From: JBLZUR01 sp048565625
Lineage (GTDB): Bacteria > Pseudomonadota > Alphaproteobacteria > Sphingomonadales > Sphingomonadaceae
Direction: 5' to 3'
DNA length: 64,000 nt
NCBI RefSeq assembly: GCF_048565625.1
Contig: NZ_JBLZUR010000002.1
Coordinates: forward strand, 2,790,001 to 2,854,000
How positions within the stretch are numbered: the first letter of the stretch is position 1; each line of letters begins with the position of its first letter. Below the pieces are notes generated by a model, which was not told the origin of the DNA, searched no databases, and was given only the letters and a program-made list of their open reading frames with translations. A program made the translations under genes and the position numbers. Positions 38,946-47,653 of the stretch are shown here, piece by piece.

Positions 38946-40496
38946 TTAGTGGCCGACGCGGTAGAGCGCGGATCCGGCGTTCTTCCAGACCAGGCTCAGG
39001 TCCGGCGCGTGGGCGGCGCCCGCCGGAAAGCCGACGGTCCAGACATAGTCGAAGGCTGAACGCGGGAACTGTGCGATCGCCTGGTCGAAGTCGGGGCGAT
39101 GCTCCTTTTCCTGCATCCGCTTTGCGCAGGTGCCAACATAGATGACCTGCGACATGTCGCCCGCAAAGGGCTCGGCAGCGTTGTGGCGGATCGTCAGCAA
39201 CTGCTGTCCGGCGAGCGCCCATTGGCCGTTCACGAAGGCGTCGCGGCGGACAATCGCCATGCCGCCGAGATGCTCGATGCGGTCGTCGGCCCAGGCGTTG
39301 CACTTTTCCGCCGTCAGGACGAGCACGGCCGATCCGCGCGGGATTGCGTCTACGCCTGCGAGTTCGCGACGCCATTCGCCGTCATGCGCGGCGAAGCTGG
39401 CTGTGCCGAGCGCGATGCGGAACAGGAAGAAGCCGAGCGCGAGTGCGCCGATCACCCGCGCCATGCGCCATTCTGCAGGCGGGCGGATGGCGATCAGGGC
39501 GAGCGCGACGATCGCCGGCGCCATCCGCATGTCGACATAGGCACCGCCCAGCAGACGCCAGGGAAGGACGAGGAAGACGGCCAGGGCGAGCCATGCGGGC
39601 CAGCTCACCATGGAATCGAAGCCGAGCCGCTGGTCGCGACGGGCGATATAGAGGGCGCCGAAGAGGAGGAGGACGGAGGCGAGATCGATGCCGGCCGAAC
39701 TGTCACGCAGGATGGAAAGCATCCAGTTCAGCTTGGACAGCGGGTTCATCATCTGCAGCGGGACGCCGCCCGCTTTGGGTGCGACGGCCATGAACAGCAG
39801 CGGCACGGCGAGCGGCAGGCAGGCCGTGCCGGCACGGAGGAGCGCGGCCGGCCAGGCGAGGCCCGCGCGACGGCGGGCGGCCAGCTCTGCCCCGAGCACC
39901 ATCAGCCCGAACATGCCCCAGCCGAACATGTGGCAGACCCACAAGGCGCAGGCGAAAGGGACGGCGAGCGCGGTGCGCAGGCGGATGCGTCCCTGCCGAC
40001 CCAGCCGCAGCCAGGCGCCGAAGCCGATGAACGCGAGCCCCTGGGCCAAAGTGAAGTTCACGAAGCCGTATTGGAACGGCCAGGCGTAGACGAGCGGCAG
40101 GGCGAAGAGAGCCGTCGGCGGCACGCGCCCATGCACCTCCCGCGCGGTCCAGAGCAGACCCGCGGCGGTGAGCGGCGGGATGAGCATGACGAGGGCCTTG
40201 GTGGCCGCCTCGATCCCGATCAGATGGGCAAGGGCGGGGGCCAGAATGTCCAGCCCAAGATTGCCGACCAGCGCCCATCGGAAGCCGTAATAGCGGTCGA
40301 GCGGACCACCCTGCCCTGCCACCATCGAGATGTGCCACCGGCCCATATGCGCAGGCAGGTCGGTGAGCGGCGGGATCGCGGGCCAGAGCAGCGGGACGAT
40401 GGTGAGGAGCACAAGAGTGGCGAGAACGCCCCGCCGCTCCCACCATGCTGGTGCGATCGGCTGCGCCGCTTCGACCTGGATAATCTCGTGCCGCAT
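38946..40496 (-). CDS. Multipass membrane protein, possibly GT-C-like, unknown function
   Basis: The 516-residue protein has about ten hydrophobic segments (for example ATLVLLTIVPLLWPAIP, FALPLVYAWPFQYGFV, WPAWLALAVFLVLPWRLL, VIGALALGFFLFRIALG) and a soluble C-terminal domain of about 140 residues (LVLTAEKCNAWADDRIEHLG, FDYVWTVGFP). The PPLTDLPAHMGRW motif after the first helix and the overall shape resemble GT-C type integral membrane glycosyltransferases, in which an acidic residue in the first external loop is catalytic. I cannot assign a named family. Upstream and downstream gaps carry no related genes. Confidence 0.75.
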   Translation of the reverse strand: MRHEIIQVEAAQPIAPAWWERRGVLATLVLLTIVPLLWPAIPPLTDLPAHMGRWHISMVAGQGGPLDRYYGFRWALVGNLGLDILAPALAHLIGIEAATKALVMLIPPLTAAGLLWTAREVHGRVPPTALFALPLVYAWPFQYGFVNFTLAQGLAFIGFGAWLRLGRQGRIRLRTALAVPFACALWVCHMFGWGMFGLMVLGAELAARRRAGLAWPAALLRAGTACLPLAVPLLFMAVAPKAGGVPLQMMNPLSKLNWMLSILRDSSAGIDLASVLLLFGALYIARRDQRLGFDSMVSWPAWLALAVFLVLPWRLLGGAYVDMRMAPAIVALALIAIRPPAEWRMARVIGALALGFFLFRIALGTASFAAHDGEWRRELAGVDAIPRGSAVLVLTAEKCNAWADDRIEHLGGMAIVRRDAFVNGQWALAGQQLLTIRHNAAEPFAGDMSQVIYVGTCAKRMQEKEHRPDFDQAIAQFPRSAFDYVWTVGFPAGAAHAPDLSLVWKNAGSALYRVGH

Positions 40497-40606
40497 CGCC
40501 GCCCCCAGAAGCGCCGGGTTCGATGTCGCGGATTATGCCTAAGATGCGGTTAAGAGGTCTGAGGCAAGCTCGGAACAGACATGCGGCCTTACCTCCAGAG
40601 GTGGAA

Positions 40607-41362
40607 TCACCGCCGCCGCCGGAAGGCGCGCGCGGCGATCCAGCCCATCAGCAGGGAGAGCGCGACCGCCGCCGCGCCATAAGCGGCCGACCAGCGATCG
40701 GCCGCCATCGCGACGAACCGCTCGAACCCCTGCTTGTCGATGTCGATGTCGCGGATCGCGCCGGCGATGACCTTGCCGTCCTGGATCAGGAAGGTCTCCG
40801 CCGTGTACGCGCCGACCGGCACGCGGGCGGGGATGTCGATGCGGGCGCGGTAGAGGACACCCTCGGTCATCTCCACGCCCTCCGATCGTTCGGAATAGAG
40901 GCCGTGGCGGCGGCGGAGATCGACGAAGCCGTCGTCGAAGCGGCGCTGCGCCTCCGGTGCCTGTCCTGCGGCAGGGGAAAGCTGCAGGCTGTCGAGGCCG
41001 AGTTCGTAGATGGCGGCGGTGCGTCGGTCGACGATGTCCCTGATCGGGCGAGATGAGGCCACCGCGTAGAAGGCGGGGGCGGAGAGGAAGCGGGTGCTTT
41101 CCGTGTTCATCCAGATGCCTGCCACCTTCTCCTTCTGGCGCACCACGACCGGCTCGGCCGGGCCCTTCACGACCACCGCGATGTCGATCGTCCCCGTCGG
41201 CGTGCGGCCGCCGGGATAGAGGATCGCGCCGAACAGCAGCAACTCCGCCCCGGTGAAGCTGTAGATGATGCGGATCTCCCGCTGTGAGACGTCGGGCACC
41301 AGCACCGGCTGCGAGGCGCCGATCAGCAGCGGGGCGGCGAGCAGGAGGGCGGCGCGCCTCAC
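40607..41362 (-). CDS. TIGR02186 family membrane-anchored protein
   Basis: A GTG overlapping the TauE/SafE stop (GTGA) gives 251 residues. A signal segment (LLLAAPLLIGASQP) is followed by LVPDVSQREIRIIYSFTGAE, LLLFGAILYPG, VVVRQKEKVAGIWMNTES, FLSAPAFYAVASSRPI and a C-terminal membrane helix. This fits TIGR02186, a conserved alphaproteobacterial protein usually encoded next to a TauE/SafE transporter. It may be a periplasmic partner of that transporter; its role is unproven. Confidence 0.85.
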   Translation of the reverse strand: MRRAALLLAAPLLIGASQPVLVPDVSQREIRIIYSFTGAELLLFGAILYPGGRTPTGTIDIAVVVKGPAEPVVVRQKEKVAGIWMNTESTRFLSAPAFYAVASSRPIRDIVDRRTAAIYELGLDSLQLSPAAGQAPEAQRRFDDGFVDLRRRHGLYSERSEGVEMTEGVLYRARIDIPARVPVGAYTAETFLIQDGKVIAGAIRDIDIDKQGFERFVAMAADRWSAAYGAAAVALSLLMGWIAARAFRRRR

Positions 41363-42273
41363 GCCGGCTCCACCGTGAAGATCTCGTCGGGTCGCCAGCC
41401 GAGGCCGAGCGCCATGCGGATCGCGACGAGGAGGACGATGATCGCCAAGCCGAGGCGCAGCCATTCGGGCTTCATCCGGGTGGCGAAGCGCGCGCCGAAC
41501 TGCGCGCCCGTGACGCTGCCGATCAGCAGGAGGGCGGCGAGGACGATGTCGACCGCCTTGGTGGTGGTGGCATGGACCATCGTCGTCATCGCCGTCACGA
41601 ACAGAATCTGGAGGAGCGAGGTGCCGACCACGACATTGGTCGTCATGCCGAGCAGGTAGATCATCGCCGGGACCATGACGAAGCCGCCGCCGACGCCGAG
41701 AAGGACGGTCAGCACGCCCGTCAGGAAACCAAGAGCAAGCGGGGCGAGCGGCGAGATGTAGAGGCCGGAGCGGTTGAAGCGCCAGCGGAGCGGAAGTGCT
41801 GCGATCAGCTTCCGCTTCTTGCGCGGCGCGGGCGGCGGGGTGGCGCCGTTGCGGCCGGCGAGGACGGCCTGCAGCGATTCCTTGGCCATCAGCACGCCAA
41901 TCGTGCCGAGCAGGAGGACGTAGGTCAGCGCGATCACCGTATCGATCTGGCCGAGCGCCTGCAGCCAGGTGAACAGCCAGCCGCCCGCCAGCGTGCCGAT
42001 CACGCCGCCTACGACCATGACGAAGCCCATCTTGAAATCGACGCCGCCGCGCGCGGTATGCGCCACCACCCCCGATACGCTGGCTCCGGTGATCTGGGTG
42101 GCGGAGGAGGCGACCGCGACCGTGGGCGGGATGCCGTAGAAGATGAGGAGCGGCGTCGTCAGGAAGCCGCCGCCGACCCCGAACATGCCGGACAGGACGC
42201 CGACCAGCCCGCCGAGACCCACGATCACCAGCGCGTTCACGGAAAGACCGGCGATGGGCAGATAAAGGTCCAT
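41359..42273 (-). CDS. Sulfite exporter TauE/SafE family transporter
   Basis: From the ATG at 42273 the protein has 304 residues and eight or nine hydrophobic segments in two similar halves, each with a glycine-rich motif: GLGGLVGVLSGMFGVGGGFL with TPLLIFYGIPPTVAVASSA, and GFLTGVLTVLLGVGGGFVMV with PAMIYLLGMTTNVVVGTS. These mark the TauE/SafE family, exporters of sulfite, sulfoacetate or other anions. The open frame runs much further upstream (to 43362) but only as a shadow of the NfrA-like gene. TIGR02186 is coupled downstream. Confidence 0.92.
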   Translation of the reverse strand: MDLYLPIAGLSVNALVIVGLGGLVGVLSGMFGVGGGFLTTPLLIFYGIPPTVAVASSATQITGASVSGVVAHTARGGVDFKMGFVMVVGGVIGTLAGGWLFTWLQALGQIDTVIALTYVLLLGTIGVLMAKESLQAVLAGRNGATPPPAPRKKRKLIAALPLRWRFNRSGLYISPLAPLALGFLTGVLTVLLGVGGGFVMVPAMIYLLGMTTNVVVGTSLLQILFVTAMTTMVHATTTKAVDIVLAALLLIGSVTGAQFGARFATRMKPEWLRLGLAIIVLLVAIRMALGLGWRPDEIFTVEPA

Positions 42274-42293
42274 GACGCCCTTGCGTAAACCGG

Positions 42294-43286
42294 TCAGAAG
42301 TCGGTTGCCAGTGTCAGGGACACGCCGGAGCCGGGACGCGCGTCGCCCGCCACGCGAAAGCGTCCTTCCAGCGCGGCGGTGATCCCCGCGCGGGCGACCG
42401 GCAGGCGAAGGGCGACGCTGGGGCCGATGTCGAGGCGCTCGACATTCGGCTGGGCGGCGCCGAACAGGCCTGCGCCGACGGTCAGCGATGCCTTGCCGAG
42501 TGCGAGCGGCCGGCCGACGCGGATCGCGCCGTCTCCAAAGCGATCCCCCGCGACGGTGCCGACCTGCGCATAGCCGTCTAGGCGGAGGCCACCTGGCAGG
42601 CGCCGGTCGTAGACGCCGCCCGATACGAACAGGCTCCATGCGTCGCGGCCCGCACGATCCAGGCCGATGCGTCGTTCGATGGTCAGCCGGAGCGGCAGCG
42701 CGGCGGCGGGCTGGTAGTCGATGCCGAGCGCGGCCTCGGCCCCCGCATCGCGCAGGGGTGCGGACACTCTCAATGCGGCGGCGAGCGGCACGGCGGGCTT
42801 GGGGCGGTAGGTCAGCCGCAGGCCCGCCTGCGATCCTCCGAGCTGTCCGGCCGTCGCCAGCCCGCGCCGCGACCCGCCGCGCACGAAGAACCATGCCGAG
42901 CCGCTGAGTTGTGCCGGTGTCCACGCCCCACCGGGCGGCAGGCTTGGAACGACCGGCACGGGCGGTGGCTCTCGCGTGACCGGGTCGGAGGACACCGTCG
43001 GGGTGGGCTGAACCGTCCGCAGGGCTACTGGTTTGATGGAGGGAAGCTTGGGCGACGCGAGACTCTTGCTCACAGGAGTGGCAGGTTCCCTGAAAGCATA
43101 GCGCGTGAGCTTGAGCGGAGTGTTGATCGGCGGGGGTGTCGCCTCGACCTGCGGGGCGGAGTTCGCAACGGCCGTGGGCGCCATCAGGCTGACAGGCCGA
43201 TCGGAGATCAGGACATAGGCGCGTGCAAACGACCACGACATCAGCAGGAGAACGAGGAACCGCACCGGACGCGCGGCGAGGATCAT
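42294..43286 (-). CDS. Secreted protein with NfrA C-terminal-like domain
   Basis: The ATG overlaps the NfrB-like stop (ATGA), giving 330 residues. A signal-like N-terminus (RFLVLLLMSWSFARAYVL) and a Pro/Thr/Val-rich linker (about residues 35-115) are followed by a beta-rich domain: GSAWFFVRGGSRRGLATAGQ, LGGSQAGLRLTYRP, LDGYAQVGTVAGDRFGDGAI, LTVGAGLFGAAQPNVERLDI and a terminal aromatic, TLATDF. This resembles the C-terminal domain of NfrA, the outer-membrane phage N4 receptor and glycan exporter. E. coli NfrA has about 990 residues, so the TPR region is absent. The assignment rests on pattern and the neighbouring NfrB-like gene. Confidence 0.65.
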   Translation of the reverse strand: MILAARPVRFLVLLLMSWSFARAYVLISDRPVSLMAPTAVANSAPQVEATPPPINTPLKLTRYAFREPATPVSKSLASPKLPSIKPVALRTVQPTPTVSSDPVTREPPPVPVVPSLPPGGAWTPAQLSGSAWFFVRGGSRRGLATAGQLGGSQAGLRLTYRPKPAVPLAAALRVSAPLRDAGAEAALGIDYQPAAALPLRLTIERRIGLDRAGRDAWSLFVSGGVYDRRLPGGLRLDGYAQVGTVAGDRFGDGAIRVGRPLALGKASLTVGAGLFGAAQPNVERLDIGPSVALRLPVARAGITAALEGRFRVAGDARPGSGVSLTLATDF

Positions 43287-44668
43287 CCGGCGGGCAGGAT
43301 GTCAGGAAATGCGTGGACCGTCTTGTCCCACTCCACCCGGCCGCGCCGGCGCATCTCGGCATAACGCTGCACGGCGCGGAGCGAAGCGGCGATGGTGATG
43401 GCGTTGGCGATCACCATGCGGGGGAGCGAGCGCAACCCCTCGCGCCACCCATAGGCGTCGCCCACGAACGCCATCCGCATCCCGAAGCGCCAGAGCAGGA
43501 TGCCGGTGTTGATCCACATGAGTGTGCCGATCAGCGGCGGGACTGCGGGCAGCGCCATGCCCCAGACGAGCCGCCAGCCGGTGAGCGCCGCCTGCAGGAC
43601 GATGGCCGTATAGGCGGCGGCGAGGATCACGGCGGAGATGAGCACGCGGCGGTCGCGGAACCGCATCCAGTATTCGACCGGACCGCCCTCCCAGCCGAGG
43701 CGGTCCCAGCCAGCGAGCGCGATCCCGACCTTCCACCGCGCCTTCTGCCGGACGGCTGTCGCGAAGGTGTTCGGAAAATAAGCGCGCACGGCGACGACCG
43801 ACCCTTCCGAAGTGGTCGGCAGGCGAACGAATATTCCCCGCCCGCCCGCCGCCCGGATGCGCAAGCCGAGTTCGTAGTCCTCGGTCAGGCTGCCGGGATC
43901 GAAGGGCTTGCCCCCGCTCTCCGCCTCGATGCGGTCGAGCACCGCGCGGGCAATACCGCAGCCGGTGCCCGCCAGCGGCACCGACGCGCCCAGCGCCTCG
44001 CGCACGATCAGCCCCTTGCCGTGCGATTCGGCGAACTCGTCCGCATAGGACCCCGCCACCCAGCGCGAACTCGGATCGAGGAGCGGCAGGACCGGCAGCT
44101 GGACCAGTGCTACCCGCTCGATCAGGCTGTCGACGATACGCAACTCGGCGGAATGGACCACATCCTCGGCATCGTGGAGGACGACGGCCTTGACCGGTAC
44201 GCCATCGCCACGCTCGTCGGCGAGCATCTGCGTCCAGACCGCGTTGAGGTTGTCGGCCTTGGTGGTCGGCCCGTTTTCAGGATTAAGCGCGATCCGGATG
44301 CGCGGGTCACCGACGGCTTGAACCGCGGCGATGGTCGCGGGATCGTTGGGGTAGCAACCGACATAGATCCGGTAGTCCGGGTGGTCGAAGCGGGCGACGG
44401 CGTTATGCAGCATGGCGCCGATCACCTCCGCCTCATGCCAGGCAGCGACGAACACCGCGATCCTGCCCGGCCGGTCCGGCGGCACAAGGGTGACCGCACA
44501 GGCGCGATCGTGGCGGGTGTAGACGAACGATCGCCGCCACAGAGTCCGCCCGATCCAGATGCAGTCGACGAGAACATCGTCGATCCCGCCCAGCAAAAGG
44601 CCGATCGCGGCGAAGAGCGTCAGCTCATGCGCCGCCGCCTCGACAAGCGCGACCGCAGTTCCCCCCAT
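43283..44668 (-). CDS. NfrB-like processive glycosyltransferase, no MshEN domain
   Basis: The 461-residue protein has an N-terminal membrane helix. The GT2 core has VFVAAWHEAEVIGAML, HDAEDVVHS (D-x-x-D), GTGCGIARAVLD, SLTEDYELGLRI (TED) and QKARWKVG (QxxRW). Three or four C-terminal membrane segments follow, and it ends VEWDKTVHAFPDILPA, like the WxKT-x-H-x-FP end of the NfrB synthase domain. Such enzymes polymerise and extrude a glycan across the inner membrane. E. coli NfrB has about 745 residues with a C-terminal c-di-GMP-binding MshEN domain; that is missing here. It is coupled to the NfrA-like gene. Confidence 0.82.
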   Translation of the reverse strand: MGGTAVALVEAAAHELTLFAAIGLLLGGIDDVLVDCIWIGRTLWRRSFVYTRHDRACAVTLVPPDRPGRIAVFVAAWHEAEVIGAMLHNAVARFDHPDYRIYVGCYPNDPATIAAVQAVGDPRIRIALNPENGPTTKADNLNAVWTQMLADERGDGVPVKAVVLHDAEDVVHSAELRIVDSLIERVALVQLPVLPLLDPSSRWVAGSYADEFAESHGKGLIVREALGASVPLAGTGCGIARAVLDRIEAESGGKPFDPGSLTEDYELGLRIRAAGGRGIFVRLPTTSEGSVVAVRAYFPNTFATAVRQKARWKVGIALAGWDRLGWEGGPVEYWMRFRDRRVLISAVILAAAYTAIVLQAALTGWRLVWGMALPAVPPLIGTLMWINTGILLWRFGMRMAFVGDAYGWREGLRSLPRMVIANAITIAASLRAVQRYAEMRRRGRVEWDKTVHAFPDILPAG

Positions 44669-44738
44669 AACGGCAGGTTATGTCCGAATTGGACGGAGAC
44701 AAGAACTTTCTGGCCGCGATTAACTTATATGAGCCTGG

Positions 44739-45422
44739 TCAAGCCTCCGCCAGCGGAGGCGCGGCCTTCTTCATCGCACCGGTGGCGATCGGCTGTCGTT
44801 CCCCCTGGGGACGCCGCTCGAAGACGATAATGCTGTCGTAGCAGGCGATGTGATCGGTGCTGCGGGTGAAGGTGGAAACGGGCACCCGGCCACGCGTGTG
44901 AACGGCGTGAAGCTCGTCCAGCTTGTCCTTCACGAACTCGATCAGCGAACCCTCGCGGCGGAGCCCGCCACCGAACTGGTCCTTATAGGCGGTGTACATG
45001 TCTTCGATCATATAGACACCGTTCGGGTGCACGCGGTCGTAGATGAGGCCGAAACTTCCCACCATATGTTCGTTGATGTGGCTCCCGTCGTCCAGGACGA
45101 TGTCGATGCGCGGATATCTGGCGAAGATCGCATCGATGACCGTGCGATCGACCTGACTGCCGATGAAGATGTCCGTGCCGGTCACTTCGTGTTTCTTGCA
45201 TGCCGGATTGATGTCGAGACCGATGATCCTGGCACCTTCGCCGAGATAGTCGCGCCACATCGGCAGCGATCCGCCACCCGCGACGCCGATCTCCAGCATC
45301 ACCGCGCCGCGATTGCGAAAACGCTCCAGATGACGCTCGTAGATGTCAGGGTAATGCGCCCATTTGTGGAGGCGCTTGCCACCATTGCCGAGTAGGTAGC
45401 GGTGGAAGAACCCATCGGCCAT
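44739..45422 (-). CDS. Class I SAM-dependent methyltransferase, sugar O-methyltransferase-like
   Basis: From the ATG at 45422 the protein has 227 residues: HKWAHYPDIYERHLERFRNR, the SAM-binding VMLEIGVAGGGSLPMW, RIIGLDINPACKK, the metal/catalytic DIVLDDGSHINEHM and GVYMIEDMYTAYKDQFGG. This matches methyltransferases of the macrocin/MycF and cephalosporin hydroxylase-related group that act on sugar hydroxyls. Its position between two glycosyltransferase genes supports methylation of a glycan. It is preceded on the same strand by the GT gene at 45460, with a 37-base gap. Confidence 0.85.
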   Translation of the reverse strand: MADGFFHRYLLGNGGKRLHKWAHYPDIYERHLERFRNRGAVMLEIGVAGGGSLPMWRDYLGEGARIIGLDINPACKKHEVTGTDIFIGSQVDRTVIDAIFARYPRIDIVLDDGSHINEHMVGSFGLIYDRVHPNGVYMIEDMYTAYKDQFGGGLRREGSLIEFVKDKLDELHAVHTRGRVPVSTFTRSTDHIACYDSIIVFERRPQGERQPIATGAMKKAAPPLAEA

Positions 45423-45459
45423 GTTTCTGTCCCGTTGATCGTGAGTGAGCGCCCGCCGG

Positions 45460-46338
45460 TCAGAGCTTGAAGGCGTTGCCGGGGCCGTTGAAGCGGTGAT
45501 TGTCGGGTAGCACACCATCGAACCGTTCGCAGGTCACATGGTTCTTGTGGCCCCAGGGTGCAGCCTCGTCGAAGAAGCAGTCGTCGAAGCTGTTGATGCG
45601 CCGTCCGCCAAGACCCGTGCCGAGGCGGCTCTTCTCGAAATGGTTCGATCCGGGAAGGAAGTAGGACGGATCCAGGTTGAACAGCTTGTAGTGAAAGTAG
45701 GTCGGGAATGGCCGTGGCCATCGCGGACGGCTGAAAATCTTGGTCTCGCCAGCCTTTGTCCGCTCAAGAGGCTTGCCGGGCAGGTTCACCGGAGCAACCC
45801 AGCCGTTGAAGCTGCCCCACTCGGCGCCACCCTCCGGCACCCGGAACATGCGGCATTCGAGCGTCGCCTCCGGCACCTGTTCTTCGCGGGCCTCCTTGGC
45901 CCAGAAGTGATGGAGTTGCGCAACCGGATCGTAAGTTCCGCTCTCGGTGATGCTGGCGGCGATCGCCGCCTTCTCCGACCGGTGAGGCAGAATGTGGAGC
46001 GCCTGCCAGGCAACGCCCGGCGCGTCCGGGTGCGCCAAGGCGATCCTGGCCGGATCGTGATAAAAGAATTCGTCAATGTGGCATATCGTCACCCATTCGC
46101 CCGGCCGCACGAAGGGCGTGAGCAGGGCGTAGCAGGCGGCGCGCAAGGTCTGGTCGTTGATCGGTACGCCTTCCGGATCACGGGCATAGAGGACGTTCGG
46201 ATAACCGAGCGCCACCTCTCGCGTGAGCGGCCCGCGCGATCCGTCGAGAACGGCCAGTTTCTCGAACAGCGGGGCGTGGCGGGCAAACCATTGGCGGACC
46301 AACATGTCGTCGTCGCGCGTGATCAGGAGACCGAACAT
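45460..46338 (-). CDS. Glycosyltransferase family 2-like protein
   Basis: The ATG at 46338 is preferred to the TTG one codon upstream, giving 292 residues. The N-terminus (MFGLLITRDDDMLVRQWFARH) and EWVTICHIDEFFYHDPA with its acidic metal-binding motif fit the Glyco_tranf_2_4-type transferases, which modify cell-surface glycans. The second half (PFPTYFHYKLFNLDPSYFLP) is aromatic-rich. Acceptor and donor are unknown. It heads a same-strand cluster with the methyltransferase and NfrB/NfrA-like genes. Confidence 0.75.
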   Translation of the reverse strand: MFGLLITRDDDMLVRQWFARHAPLFEKLAVLDGSRGPLTREVALGYPNVLYARDPEGVPINDQTLRAACYALLTPFVRPGEWVTICHIDEFFYHDPARIALAHPDAPGVAWQALHILPHRSEKAAIAASITESGTYDPVAQLHHFWAKEAREEQVPEATLECRMFRVPEGGAEWGSFNGWVAPVNLPGKPLERTKAGETKIFSRPRWPRPFPTYFHYKLFNLDPSYFLPGSNHFEKSRLGTGLGGRRINSFDDCFFDEAAPWGHKNHVTCERFDGVLPDNHRFNGPGNAFKL

Positions 46339-46471
46339 CAATGTGCCAATGTTAACAGATATTATCGATGCGCGAAGCGCGGTCCGGCGCGATTATCCAA
46401 CCGTCGCTCGCTGCGCTTGCCGCTCGGCGGGCGGGGCCTATGTTCGGCGGCCGGCAAGGAAGGATGATGGG

Positions 46472-46936
46472 ATGCTCTGGCCGATCGAGGTGTCGTCGCG
46501 GGTCACGGAGATCGCGCATACCATCCAGCTGGCACTGGCGCCGGTGTTCCTGCTGACCGGTATCGGTCAGGTGCTGAACATGCTCGCCGGGCGGCTGTCC
46601 CGCGTGGTGGACCGCGCGCGGGCGGTGGAGGCGAGCTTCCTGCCGGAGATCGGGCCGGAGCGGGCGCGGATGGTGTGGGAACTGCGGCTGCTGGACCGGC
46701 GCATGAAGATCATCAATTCCGCGCTGTTCCTGACGACGCTGAGCGGGGTGATGATCTGCGCCGTAGTCGCGCTGATGTTCGTCGCCGATCTCGCGAATCT
46801 GCGCTACGGGCGCTGGGCGGCGGGCTTCTTTATCGCGTCGATGGTGCTGCTGATCTGCGGCCTGACGATGTTCCTCATCGAAATACAGCTTGCCCTCCGC
46901 GCCATCAGGCCACGGAGGGACCTGCTAAAGCCGTGA
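46472..46936 (+). CDS. DUF2721 domain-containing membrane protein
   Basis: AAGGAAGGATGATGG precedes the ATG at 46472; the 154-residue protein has three hydrophobic segments (IQLALAPVFLLTGIGQVLNM, SALFLTTLSGVMICAVVALM, FFIASMVLLICGLTMFLIEI) separated by the conserved basic stretch LAGRLSRVVDRARAVE and LLDRRMKIIN. That is the DUF2721 pattern. Function is unknown. Frame extension to 46223 overlaps the GT gene on the other strand and is discarded. Confidence 0.88.
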   Translation: MLWPIEVSSRVTEIAHTIQLALAPVFLLTGIGQVLNMLAGRLSRVVDRARAVEASFLPEIGPERARMVWELRLLDRRMKIINSALFLTTLSGVMICAVVALMFVADLANLRYGRWAAGFFIASMVLLICGLTMFLIEIQLALRAIRPRRDLLKP

Positions 46937-46940
46937 GGCC

Positions 46941-47099
46941 TCAGTCGCCCCCTTCCTTGGGGCGACCGATGCTCTCATCCTTGGCCTCCCGAAGCACCTT
47001 TCCGGATTCCTGAGGATCCTTCGACGGCGTGCCTACACGGGCATCGCGATTGACGCCCTCGATGTCGGAAGACGGCGGCGCTTCGGGCGGCTTGGCCAT
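46941..47099 (-). CDS. Small hydrophilic protein (52 aa)
   Basis: The ATG at 47099 lies 3 bases after the stop of the PNPOx-like gene. The product begins MAKPPEAPPSSDIEGVNRDA and ends DESIGRPKEGGD; it is charged and proline-rich, probably unstructured. Tight spacing suggests co-transcription with the oxidase-like gene. No family is recognised. Confidence 0.5.
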   Translation of the reverse strand: MAKPPEAPPSSDIEGVNRDARVGTPSKDPQESGKVLREAKDESIGRPKEGGD

Positions 47100-47102
47100 G
47101 GA

Positions 47103-47588
47103 TCAGGCCAGCGACACTTCGGCGACGTTGTCCTTGTAGTCCTTCTTCGGATCGGAGCCGAACAGCGCGAGGACGCCGGCGAACAGGCTCGACCCGTCCT
47201 TCCATATCTCGGCCTTTTCAGGATCGAGGCGGAGAAGCGCCAGCTTCGGATCGTTCTTGCCCTCCTCGTACCAGGCGGCGACATGAGGGTTCCACAGGCG
47301 GTCGATCACCACCGGATCATTGTCCACCTGCAGTGTGCCGTGGACGGTCGCGAAGATGTCGTGGCCCTTGGAAGTAAAGGTCGCGATCGCGCGTCCCGGT
47401 GAGGACAGCTTCTGCGTCAGGACGTTCTCGCGCGAGGAGAAGAACCAGATAGGGCCATGATCCCCTTCGACAATCGCCGTCATCGGACGAGCATGTCCGT
47501 CCTCGACCCCGTCGAGGCCGATCATCATCGTCATGTCGCTTGCAAGCGAACTCCAGAACTTGGCTTCCAGCTCCTGTGCGGTCGGCAT
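47103..47588 (-). CDS. Pyridoxamine 5'-phosphate oxidase family (general stress type) protein
   Basis: The ATG at 47588 follows GGGAG; the 161-residue protein has MTMMIGLDGVEDGHARPMTA, GPIWFFSSRENVLTQKLSSP, GRAIATFTSKGHDIFATVHG and NPHVAAWYEEGKNDPKLALL. This is the split beta-barrel of the pyridoxamine 5'-phosphate oxidase-like general stress proteins, which bind flavin but often lack a known reaction. DPKKDYKDNVAEV at the end is typical of the group. A GTG one codon upstream is a possible alternative start. Confidence 0.9.
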   Translation of the reverse strand: MPTAQELEAKFWSSLASDMTMMIGLDGVEDGHARPMTAIVEGDHGPIWFFSSRENVLTQKLSSPGRAIATFTSKGHDIFATVHGTLQVDNDPVVIDRLWNPHVAAWYEEGKNDPKLALLRLDPEKAEIWKDGSSLFAGVLALFGSDPKKDYKDNVAEVSLA

Positions 47589-47653
47589 CACATTTCTCCC
47601 GTTGTCGGCGGGTAAACGGGCATTGCCGCGCGCATGTTCCCGTGGGGCCGGAA

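Noticed and set aside
42294..43362. Upstream part of the long frame ending at 41359 (667 codons) as an extended TauE/SafE protein
   Set aside because: Only the part from 42273 has transporter motifs; the upstream part is arginine/proline-rich shadow of the NfrA-like gene.
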